Source: Ailurus styani
Lineage: Eukaryota > Chordata > Mammalia > Carnivora > Ailuridae
Direction of reading: 5' to 3'
DNA: 64,000 nt
Assembly (NCBI GenBank): GCA_002007465.1
Contig: LNAC01000137.1
Location: forward strand, 3,513,931-3,577,930
Below, piece after piece: positions 42,869 through 54,800 of the stretch. The position numbers and the translations under genes are program-made. How positions within the stretch are numbered: position 1 is the stretch's first letter; the number at the start of each line of letters is the position of its first letter. The notes under the pieces were generated by a model. It did not search any database, was not told the DNA's origin, and saw only the letters and a list, made by a program, of their open reading frames with translations.

Positions 42869-45800
42869 CTGAGAAAGACAGCAATGAAAATGCGGGGAGG
42901 CCTGCACCCCAGGAAGACAACAGAACAGAAACGCTCTCCTCATTCCTCTTGGGTGACTAGGCTGGTCTTTGGTTACCCTGGTATTTTCACACCCTGTTAT
43001 CAGCTTACACTTAAACCTTTCCCAGACACCTTGAAGACTAAGCCTCACCACACTCAGATCAAAACGCGTTTTGTGTGTGTATGTGTGGGAAGGCTGGCAT
43101 TCAGAGTGATCCCCGGGGCCGGTTCCAAGAATGAGAAGGGTGGCGTGTCCGTTTACAAACTATAATCCCACCTGTAACTAAGAACCAGAGTGTTGTCTCA
43201 TGACCTTTTGATTAGCAAGAAAAAAGCTGCAAAAACAGTTTAATTTTCTATGGCTGGCCGTTTCATATAACCCTGCCCGAAGGCTCATGGCGTTTCATGC
43301 TATTAACTCACCTCAGAGCTCGGCTCAACTTTTCATACGTCATTCTGTCATTTTTCTTCCTTTGTCCCCACATCTTTGCCAGGGCTTCTGACTTTACCAC
43401 CCGAAAAATACCTTGTTCCCTATCTTCCCATTCCAGAATGCCGCAGTTTTCTTCAGGAGAGAGAAGCAGGTCTCGTACAAATTCCCATAGATGAGAACTT
43501 TGGAGGCCTTTTGAGAAGGGGAAAAAAAAAGTTACAATTAAAAAGAAATTCTAAGAGTTGTACAGTTTCTCTTTAACTTATGAGAATTGCTGCTTTTTAA
43601 ATGGGGTTATTTTCCATTTTATGACCAAGTGCTCTACTTGGACTCTCACTGGGCTGTGAAATGTCTGTCTGCTGTTAAAGCAATCGTAAGGGGCACCTGG
43701 GTGGCTCAGTCGTTAAGCGTCTGCCTTTAGCTCAGGTCATGATCCCGGGGTCCTGGGATCGAGCCCTGCATTGGGTTCCCTGCTCAGTGGAGAGTCTGCT
43801 TCTCTCTACCCCTCCCCCCTGCTCGTGATCTCTCTCTCTCATGCTCTCTGTCTCTCTCAAATAAATAGAATCTTAAAAAAAATAATAATAAAGCAAGCAT
43901 AAAACACATTCAGGGACACCAAATTTATACCGACTAGAAATGCCGCGGCTCCCAGCCTGTCCTTGCTCTGTGGAACTATGGACTAATTCTTAGGAATTAA
44001 TAAAATGACAGTCAAATGATCTTTCTGACAGACAGTTTGGTGGTACTAAAATCCCATAGCCACGCCTGTCTGGGTGGACCAATCCTGTGATGAATTTTTT
44101 CATGAAAAGCTGGTGTTTCTCTTATTCCATTAAAGTTGTAGTTAAGACGGATTCTAGTGTCTAACTGCCCGGGTTTGGGGCCTGAATTCACCTCTTCATA
44201 GCTCTGTAATCATAATCTCTCCAGTTACCTGTAAAATGGGACCAGCGGGGTACCTACCTCATGGCAGAAGTTGGAGGATTATGGTTTGACAATCAAGTGA
44301 CTGGCACCAAGCCGGGCAGACTTGATTCGGCCCCAGGTGGGTCTGTCTTAGGGCCGGGAAAGGCTAAGAGAATTGCCAACACACGGTGATTACTATCGTC
44401 CCTGAGGACTTAAGAGAGAAGGACCCTCAGTAGACCAGGAGAAATAAACGCAGATTCAGAAATTCACCGTGGTTAGACAATTTCTTCACTTCGTCATTTT
44501 AATTCTCACAACACCATGTCCAAGTGAAAAGAAATGTAATTTTGGTAACAGTTTATAAAAGTCAACTTCTCTGCTGTCTTTGGGGAACCCCTGGTCTCCT
44601 CCATACATTCAGTGTCCAAGCTTATTAGAGTACTCTGTCTCCTGAACAGTTTTAGGATATTCGAAATGAGGAAGGGCATCTCTACACTTACTCGTTCGAC
44701 TATGACTGTGACAGTCTTGACTTTTGATGCCGCTTGTTTTCAAGCAATTAGAATCAGCATCTGCAATAGAATGAGTACAGCAGTAGGAATGGTTCAGACC
44801 TCCGATCACACCAAAATGAGCAACTATGAACTGGACACCTTTGTGGCAGAAGACACCACAGGAGGTGCTTTGGGGGTCATTAGTAGGTGGGAGGTGTTTG
44901 ACTTTGCAGGGGGGATTTGCATTAAAATACTAGGGACGTGCTGGGTGCCAGGTTCTGGGCTCCGTGCTGGGAATGAGCGGGAAGACGACAGCTCTGGTCC
45001 CCGTGCACATGGAATTTAAGGACTTGCGGGCAAGGTAAAACACAAGGCAAACAAACAAGTCACCCATAGTGTTATGAAAGAAGCAAGACATGCGGTAGAG
45101 AATGAAGGGTGGGAGGAGGGAGTGCCCGCTTAGATGGGGTGGCCAGGGAGGGCCTTGTGTGCAGGAGGCATCTACACCGATTTGACGAGGCGAGAGAGTC
45201 TTCCAGAGGGAAGGAGCGGCACCAAGAGAGAACCAGTGAGGCATGTGGTGTTCCCAAGGCAGGGAGGAGGGGGGTTAGACGATGATGATGGGGAAGCCAG
45301 CTGCCCGCAGAGCCCGTGGGGCCTTCCTTGCCTGCCCATGGTAAGCACTTGGGATTTTGTTCAAAGAGTAAAGGGAAGACTTGGGAATTTGCCAAGATCC
45401 ACATTGTAAGAGAATTCCTCCTTCCACCTCAGGGTCTTTGCACATGCCCTCCACCTGCCCTGAGGGCTCCTTCCTTGTATATCCATGGGTTCAGGCCCTC
45501 ATCTCAATCTTTGCTCCAAGTCACCTTCTCAGTGGAATCACACACACTCACTCCTACCCAGCATTCTGTATCCACTTCCCTTATTATTTTTGGCCACAAT
45601 ACTTATGATCATCAAACATAGGATATGGAATATTTATTTAGTTCACTCTGTTCCCATCAGAAGTCAGGGATTGAAGTTTCCTCAGGTATCCCCCAACACT
45701 TAGCCCCAAGCCTGGCACATAGTATGTGTGCCAGTAACTAGTACTGAGCAGTCACTAGACCAGATGCTAACCATACACATGATATAGTCCAGTAGGTATA

Positions 45801-48800
45801 TTATACCACAACCACTGGGTGAAAGAATAAGTATGTTGTCAAGGAAAGGAACGGTGTCCCATGTACCACACTGCTGCCCAGGGCAATCTCGGTGCCCCTG
45901 GCTCTTTTCATTCCCTGGCTTACCATCCTGCAGTTGCTTCCCTATTGTCTCCCAGATGAAGGCTGCCATGCTTGTTGGGCCTTTCACAGACTGACCTCCA
46001 CTCAGCAATCTAACTTTCTCTGTTGCTGCTGCCCAACTTCTTCCCTTCTCTTGGATCAGAGTCCCAGTGCTGCTTGGCTTTCTCCTGCTTCAGGGCCTTT
46101 GCATGGCTCCCTGCGACCCACTTCCACCTGGCTGACTTGCACTCTCCAGACCTCTTCAGAAAGTCTTCTCTGAACTTACCGTCTGGGTTAGATGCCCTCT
46201 CTGTTCCATACACCTGTGTGTTCCTTAGTATCATAGCACTAGTCCACGTCACTGTAAGGACTAACCTTGTCTCTTCTGCTCTACTATGGAGCACTTACTA
46301 AATGCCAAGTGCTTGTTAAGTACTTTGCATACGCTGTTTCAGTCCCTGTAGCCACCCTGTGTGGGACTAGGGCTACTTCCATTTTCTGGAGGAGGAAATT
46401 GAAACCCAGAGAATCTAAGAATTTTATCCAGAGTGGTGGAGGGAGGGCTTGAACCAGAGCAGGTCCATTCCAAAGCTAATGCTCAGAACTACTATCTTGT
46501 CTTTCATAGTAGGGGTTCAATGCACAACTTTCTGAATAATTATTAGTTGAGTTTGTTGAGTGTTTAGTACTGCCAGGCACTCAATCTCACCCACCCTTGT
46601 GATGAACGTCGATTCCTATCCCCATTTTACAGAGAAGAAAATGGAGGCAGAGTGAGGTCAGGGAGCTCACCGCAGCTCATTCGCTCATCCGTTCATGAGC
46701 GTTGAGCATCAGTACACCCACTGGTGTCGGAGGCACAGGCCGAAGCAGGTCACTCCTCTTGGGGACTTACATCCAAGTGGGTAAGAACATCCAATGAACA
46801 AGCAATAACTGCTGAGACTATTGAAGCAGGGTGGGGGTAGGGAAACAGTGGTGAAGGGGGTGAGCAACGTTGCACTCTTAGAGCCAGCAGACAAGACTCC
46901 CTGACGAGGAGGTACTGGAGTGGGCAAGCAGCGAGCCCCGGGGATGCATGGGGTCGGGCGGGGTGGGGTGGGGTGGGGGTGGGCACAGTTCAGGTCACGT
47001 GCCTGAGCCCAACTCTGCACCCAGGCAGGCCGGCCTCGAGTCCTCGGCTCTAGTAGCTACAGCGCATGTCCGCTGGAACAAACAATGAGATGAAGGTGGG
47101 CTTTCAGCTTTCAGGGTCCCCTCTGCACCCTTTCACAGGCTAGGTCTGGAATCACATTGACGGGGAACACCAGGCCCATGCACCCAGGCAGGGGTATGCA
47201 AAGCACACATGGAGGCCCGGTGGAATCAGCTGAGGACAGAGGGAGCTGCGGGGTGGAGGGGGTCCAAGCAGCTGGGCAGGGCCAGCCCCTAGCGGAGGAG
47301 CCAAAGGAAGTTGGTGGCCCTTGTCTGGGGAGCGCCGTGCTGCCTGGCGCCACCTACAGGGCAGACCGAGCATTGCTTTGACTTCATCTTCGGAGAAGAG
47401 AGGAAGCAAACGGAGGGGCGAGGTCAACGCAGGGGAATCAGGAAGGAATTCCGAAGCGGTGAGTAGACGGAAAGCCTGCCCTGAAATGCTGAAGTGGCAG
47501 GAAGAGGGAGGGCAAGCGGCGCCCTTTTAATTTGTGGGATTTCTCCCGTGTGCCGCGGATGAGGCATCTTTGGCTTGGTCGGCTGAGCCCAGGACTGGTC
47601 AGTGTTGTGTGGCCTGTGGGAGTGTCTCCTTGTGGGTCTTGCTCCCAGTTCCCAGTGGTGGCTTTGACGCTACTCCCGGGTCCAGCTCGCTGGGCCGGGG
47701 ATGGCCATGGGGTGGCCTTGGGGGCAGAGGCACGGTGGCTGTCATCGAGATAGCCGCGCTGAGTCCCGTCACCAAGTCACAACCTCCACGGCAGCCCCGG
47801 GACCCACCGAACTCCTCTGCAGATGTCCCCGGTGCTGGGGCGACAGTTCCCTTGACTTCGCCTTGGAGGGGTCCCCGCAGCTGGGCGGTGCCTGGTGTGG
47901 GGCGACATGGCCTGGGCTCTCTGCCGTCTGCACGATCGGGAGAGATTCGGTTGCCTTGAGACTGGAGACTGTTGAAATGTGGCCACGGGATGTATTCTGG
48001 GTCGTGGACTGAAGTCCAGAAGCCGAGACCGTCTGTTTCCAGCCGAGGGGCAGTTTCCAAAACCAGATCGTGATGTCCCCAAGGCCACCAGGGCTGCTAG
48101 AGAGCCCACCCTCCATGCCAGGAGGAGAAGCTCTGAGCCTCAGAACAGGAGGTTCCCGGGGCCACCTGAGGCCTGCAGGGTTGGTTTTCTGGCATTTCTG
48201 CAGTGGGGCTGGGAAAGGACGGTGGAAAGCAGAGACAACGGCGAGTGGCTGCCGGGTGTCACTTGGGCCAGCCCCACGGCTTCAGAACTTGTCGGGCCTG
48301 GGCCCCTTCCGCAGGTACTGAGTTGAAAATCATCTTGGTGGTGCCTGGGTGGCTGTGGTTTAAGCCTCTGCTTTCGGCTCAGGTCATGATCTCAGGGTCC
48401 TGGGATCGAGCCCCCCGCATGGGGCTCTCCTCTCAGTGGAGGGCCTGCTTCCCCCTCTCTCTCTGCCTGCCTCTCTGCCTACTTGTGATGTCAATCTCCG
48501 TCAAATAAGAAAAAATAAATAAATAAAAAGAAAATCATCTTGTTCTCTGGGTCACTGTGGAGCTGGGCCCAGACCCAGAAGAGTCTGGAGCCTTGGATCT
48601 CAGCTGAGGGGACAGTGGAATGAAGAGAAGGGTCTGGAGGCATGTGCACCTGTCTGTGTGCGTGCACATGTGCGTGTGTGTGTATGTGTGTGCATGCGTG
48701 TACATGTGCATGCATGTGTGTGTGTGTGCCTGTGTGCATATGTGAGTGCCTATGTGAGTGCATGCGTATGTGTGTATGTGGTGAATGGCCCAATGTATAA

Positions 48801-51800
48801 AAGAACAGACTTCAAGAAAATGAGTGGGAGTTCCATCTGTGCGCTTCTTTGCAAGTTACCGTTCTGGTTTCCTCAGATGCAAATGGGGGCAAGCATCCTA
48901 CCTCATGGAGTTAGAATGAGGATTCAGTGAGCTAGAGCAGGTAAAGCCCTCCGCCTGCCGCATCCCGGGGCACAGTGCTCCACAGGTGGTTAGGGTAGAT
49001 GTTCATCTTTGCTGCAGACTGGTGGGAACGCGACTTGCAGCCCCCGGACGCCAGCTGTCCTCGTTGGCCTGGCCTTGGCCTGTGGCCGGCCCATCTCCTT
49101 TCTGCGTTGGGGGTGACTGAGATCACGAAACATCAGCTGGGCCATAGGCATCTTGTCATACGGCCTGGATTTTCTAGAACAGGCTCACCGGATAATCTAT
49201 CAGTCTGTTGTCTTCACTCTTGTTAAACCATATGTTGGGGGCTCTGCTTTCGGAGAGCTGCGGGGGCCCGTGGGAAGGCCACGGTTTCCTGGCTGTGGCA
49301 GTGGAGGCCGCTGTTCTGCAGAGCTGTGGTGCTGCTTTTCGGTGTGCTCACCGGACCACTTAGCCCTGAACTGGGTCCAGAAAAGGTGCCTCTCTCACTG
49401 GTAAGTCTGGGCAGGGCCTGCACCAGGCAAGGCCTGGGGCAGCTTCCATCATGGAGGGTTTGTCTCCGTAGAGATGACAGCTCAGAGCCCTTGTCTTATC
49501 ACCACCTTTACTTCCAGAACCTTCTCTCCGTCCCTTCCATCACCTGGTCTGGGGCCCCACCATCAGTCAGCCTCCTGGATAATAGTCCCCTAGCTGGGCT
49601 CCTTCCTGACCCAGACAAGGCAGCCTGGGGGATCCTCTTAAAAGACAGATGGGATCTTATTATTTCCTGCTTCAGTGGCTTCCCAGCCTGCTCAGAATGA
49701 AATCCAAACTCAAAAGCTGTATGTGACCTGCTCCTGCCCTGCTCTTGACCTCAGCAACCTCTTCTCCCTCTGCTGGGGTCGCTGACGATCTACCAAGTTG
49801 CTACTCGGGAGAACCATGCTGATGGAGATCTGAGCAGTCATATGTGGTAGCCACTAGCTGCCTGTGGCTATTGAGCACTTGGAATGTGCCTAGTGCGACT
49901 CAGCAGCTGAATTTTCACTTTATTTAATTTTAATTAAACTTCATGGCCACATGTGGCTACTGGTTACTGCATCGAGCCTCCTGGTGCTAGTTTTTTGATT
50001 CTTTCTCAAGGACTCCAAAACCGTTCCTGCTTCAGGGCCTTTGCACTTGCCGCTCACTCGCTGTACCCTTTTCTTCTCTCTTCCTGGCTTCCTTTTGCTC
50101 ATCCTTCAGGCTTGATTTTAATAGCTCTTCCTCCAGGAGTTTTTCCCTTGTCCCCAGTTGAAATGCAATCTGTCCTCCATCACACACACATCACCCTGTC
50201 CTTTTCCTTTGTGGTATCATCACACTTAGCCATTACAAACTTATTACAGGGATTATTTGTTTAATGTCTCTTTCTCTCACTTGCTTTATGAGGGAAAGAC
50301 CAAGGTTGCACTCACTGCTGCAGCCATGACACATAGTAGGTGCCTGGGCCTGGCTCGTGGTAAGTGTACACTAAATGTTTGTTGAATGAATGAAAAGGGA
50401 AATGCAGGGATGCATGAGGGGAGGAAGGGGTTAAGGGCACACCTAGGTTATCTGTCCCCTTCCTAACCTTGTCACCTTTCATCTCTAAGCTTTAGTTGCT
50501 ATGTGGTACTAGGTCTTGTCTTACAGGGTTATGAGAAAGATTACCTGAAATAATGTAGGTGAAGATTCTAGCACAGGGCCTGGCTCATTATAAGCACTCA
50601 GTGAATGCTAGCTGCCGTTGTTGTCGTTGTTTTATTATTATTATTGCAATGACTCTAATTGGGGCTGGTCTATACTCCTGTAACAACTTCTAAAGAACTT
50701 ATGGGACATACTATCTCTGCCTAGTTGTGAGGGAGGCAGGTTGGCAAAAAGACACCCATTTATAGGCAGAGACACTGACCACTGGGAAAAGTCTGGGCTG
50801 CTCAGGAGTATGATAGGCACCTACCCTGGGCTCAAACCCTTAGACAGACTCAGTAATGGCCCCCGGGCCTCAGTGGGCTCTTCTCTTTCTTGGGGGCTTT
50901 GCCTGGACTGGGCTGGGTGGTTCAGCAGGATTTGTACCCCACAGACCACTATGGGTGGATGGGAAGGGATTTCAGGTAGAACCAGGAAACTCCATGGGAG
51001 CTTTGTTCACAGGCAGGAGGAGAGGTTCTGCCCTGCGGCCTGAGAGTGGGGACGCCTCAAGGCAGGCACAGCTGCTCCTGGGAGGGCCGTGGGGATCTGT
51101 GGGACACGGCAGGCCTCTGTAAGTCTGCAGCGTGGGCTTGATGGACGCAGCTATTCCTGTGCTAAAACTCTGGATGAGAAAACCTGCATTAACCAGATAA
51201 CCTGAGGGCGCCTGGGTGGCTCAGTGGGTTAAAGCCTCTGCCTTCAGCTCAGGTCGTGATCTCAGGGTCCTGGGATCGAGGCCCACATCTCTGCTCGGCA
51301 GAGAGCCTGCTTCCTCCTCTCTCCTCTCTCTCTGCCTGCCTCTCTGCCTACTTGTGACCTCTCTCCCTCTCTGTCAAATAAATAAATAAAATCTTAAAAA
51401 AAACAACAACAAAAAAACCCCAGATAACCTGAATCCTCAGTTGATTGCTTGGGACTCTCAGGACAGGAAAATTAAGTCATAAGAAACCATCCTTCCATGT
51501 CTGCCCCTCTGAGTCCTCAGGAGTCCTGCCCCCCACCCCCCCCCAATACCCTGTCCTCTCTCTGCAGTTGAAGGGGCTGAAGTCCATGGGGGTAAGGGGG
51601 CCTGTCCAGGACTGTGTCTCCTGCTGGCCCCTAGGCCAGGGCCATTGTGTGGCACTCAGTAACTAAAAGCAATAACATCATCCTCTTTAAAACAATGAAA
51701 GTCCCAAAGTCGCATTTCCTAAACCGTCTCCATCTGCAAAAGCTAGATGCCGTTAATTCTCAGAATCGACGGGCCGCTAGAGGGCCTCCATCACCTTAGA

Positions 51801-54800
51801 GTTAAAAACTTGGTGAGCTCGGATCTTCTGAGACCTTATCCACTGCAGGGCCCCCAGGGGTTAGTCGTTATGGTAATTGTTGCTCATAGAGAGCAGTGCT
51901 TGGAGCATCTGTGTCGCTGGGCACTTCATTTGCACTGTTTCTCCAACTCACCACAACCTGGGAGGGTCGCTCCATTTTACAGATAGGCAAACTGAGTCTG
52001 GGGGAGGACGAGGAATCCATACACCCAGACCCATGCTCTGCTGGCCACATTTTCCCCTGCTGTCTTCTCCTGGTCTGTGACTGTTTTAGGTCAACTTTTA
52101 GGTTGTGGTCAAAACCATCAAGCCCATGCGCCCACCAGCAGCCTTGGCACCATCTTGGGCCGCGTGAACCTGGTTACTTACAGTCTTTGATGGCAGCCTT
52201 GGTCTCTTCAGTGTCCGTAAAGAAGGAGTAACCTGGGAAAGAAAAAGAAGTCCACACACCGTACCAGGCGATCCTGGTTTTCCTGCCAGGGGAGGGGCTG
52301 CCGGGGAGAAGGGGAACAACGTCCCCTCTGCGGGGTAGTTGTATTTCAGAGAGAACCTTCAAGACCATCTGGCTCTTACTGGGCCACGCTGAAGCCACCT
52401 TTGAGAGAGGAAAATCTCCTAGTTTCTAAAGGGCTCCCGGAGCGGGCCCCAGGGCCAGGCATTCCAGCAGCTTCAAGGATTGTCCAAGGTGGCCTTGGCC
52501 CTGGCTGAGCTGGGTTGTGTCACTGCCCCCAGTGTGACCTCACTCAGTCTCTGGGCAGCATGTGACAAGAGGCTCGCAGGGTCTGTGATCTGGGATGGGG
52601 CCTCCCTCCCCTTGGGGGTTCGAATGCCGTTATGTGCTGGTCAAAGAGGAAAATGGACATAGGAGGCCAAAAGGCGTGCAAGACCCACTGAGAGGCTGTA
52701 ATAAGAATTTGGGAGATTATGTCGGGGCCTTGGTTTGCTCCTCTGAAGAATAGGGTGGGCTGGGGGGCGGGAATTAAGAGTTTCAAATCAAGTTATCACG
52801 TGCGGCAGAGGCCAAGGGACACCTCTTTTCTAGCTTGGTGTCCAATAGGATTAACTTCCATGGATTGAGGGGCCTGGAACAGGACACATTTGTGACTCTT
52901 TATTCCCAGTGCCATTTCTGATGGGTTCTGGTCGGCCAGGGCTCCTGGGTGCATTCTGCCCGGGGGGCTGCCCGAGAACAGGGTGGAGGACTGACCCATG
53001 CGGGACCCATTCCACTCCCACCGTGGAAGCCACCACGGCCCCCCGCCCTCCCTGCTGACCTCACCCTCCAGCGACCAGTGTCGCCGCGTTTCTGGGCCCT
53101 CGAATCCTATTGATATACCTCCTTAGCCAGACATCACACTGAGCCCTACCCCCTGTCACTCCCCGCCAGAGTCCTAATCCATGCAGTAAAAAAAAAGCCT
53201 AAACTGGGTAATAACCAGATCACCATCTAATTTATTGTACAAGTGCAGGTGTTTTTGAGAATGAAAGACAGTGCTGGGAATAATTAGTCTGGGGTAACAG
53301 GAGAAACAGTGTGTCCCAGGCACACTGGGGCGCTGTCAACTCTGGTCTCCGTGCATGTATTTCGATCATGATATGCTGTCTACATTCCTGCTTGAGGAAC
53401 GTGGAAGGAGGAATTTCAGCGTGGAGCAGCTTGGGGTGTAGGTAGTTCTGCTCAACACAGTAAGTATCCTGGCCTGAAATCTCTCCATGGCACTTGGCTT
53501 GGTGACCCCAGGGATTCCTCAGAATAAGAATAGGCAAAATATGGCCTGTTGGAAAAACAACTGTGTTTGGCTTCTTTTGTGCGGGCCCTGAGGTGATGGC
53601 ACCAGGGACTCGGGGGTATAACGAGTGTCAGGGAGGGAGGCGCCCAGGCTGAGAGACCCCAGCAGAGAGGCTGCAGGGGTCTGGAGACAAACTGGACTGA
53701 TGTGATGTTTGGCGAAAGCTGGCGATGCCAAGCTGCATCATCTTTCAGGACGGAACACCTCCCTCTCCATGGCCCAGGGATTCTCCGGCGAAGTGGTTCC
53801 CTCAGAAGGTTCTGAATGGACCCCCTCCCTGAGCTGCCGTGGTTTATTCAGACTTTCTTCTTTTCACGGAGGCCCCCACTCTATGCCCTGGGCCACTGCT
53901 GCTGGCAGGGTGCTGTCACTGGCTGTAACAAAGCCAAGACCGGACAGCAAAGGACAGCAGGTCTGTTGGTCCCTTCCTCGCCCCTGGTGGGTCGTGGCTC
54001 CCAGGTCAGAAGCTGAGAAGTAAGTGCTCCAGGGCCAACATCTATAGCTTTCCTGCCCTTGGGCACCCATGATGGGAGACAGCAAGAGGAGAGCAAAGAA
54101 TTTGAGAGTTGGAAGGTCGTCTGTGGTTTTCTGCCCAAATAGGAATGCCTGCCCCAGCATCCCATCAGTCAGGGGCCTAGTAGCCTGCTTGATTATCTGT
54201 AGTGATGGGGAGCTTCCTATCTTTAGTATCTTTCTGAAGCAGTCTTTCAAAAAAAAATATGCTAACTTTTAGAAAAGTCTTTCCTAAAATTGAACTGAGA
54301 TGTGTTTCCTTTATTTTTTAAAAAATATCTTTCCCCTTGGTTATATTCATAATGGCGAAAACGGTTGCCACTTACTACATTTGTGTCTTTATATGCTGCG
54401 TCGGGTCATGTTTGACGGAGTCCTGTCACCCGTGAAGGGGTGTGTTATTATCCCAATGTACAGTTGAGGCAGTGGAAACACAGAGAGGGAAAGCCAGAGG
54501 ACCTGTGGCTTCAGAGTGCTGGAGTCAGGGTTGCGACCCAGGTCCTTCTGAACTCAAAGCCCTTGCTTCGTGTTGACTTTCCAAAAAGCAACTCTGTGAG
54601 CTGTATGACCTTGGAGAAGTCACCTAATCGCTTGGGACCTTAGTTCCTTTATCTGTGACATGGTGACACAGAGCTATATGTTCTCAAAGAAACCTTTCCA
54701 GTCTGAAAACACCTGTTGATCAACATTCTCATCTTGCAGGGGCCCTGATGAAATGTTAACTAATGCCACTGGCGCCACCTTCTGGCCGTTTGATCCTTGA

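Larger units (their letters stand above)
43508..44691 (-). other. ELF5: ELF5 intron with a Can-SINE and an MIR
   Basis: It is 1.18 kb, holding a plus-strand Can-SINE (43690-43890) and a plus-strand MIR remnant (44140-44320). The rest is unassigned. Confidence 0.85.
44761..52181 (-). other. ELF5: ELF5 large intron with L2/MIR fossils and a GC-rich block
   Basis: It is 7.4 kb. Bases 44900-45310 resemble an old interspersed repeat of unclear name, and 45415-46330 and 49485-50400 are L2-like. MIR-like pieces lie at 46290-46690, 48800-48960, 50490-50620 and 51890-52040. Two Can-SINEs sit at 48338-48529 and 51206-51419, with a TG-rich tract at 48645-48782. The GC-rich stretch 46900-48330 has no repeat that I recognise. 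Confidence 0.75.

Noticed and set aside
42344..43051. 235-codon minus-strand frame over the ELF5 3' end
   Set aside because: It overlaps the last ELF5 exon in a different frame from the ETS coding sequence and runs on into intron and UTR. It is a shadow of the real exon plus chance.
47599..48116. Several overlapping 100-150 codon frames on both strands
   Set aside because: Frames on both strands in the GC-rich ELF5 intron reflect low stop-codon frequency in GC-rich DNA.
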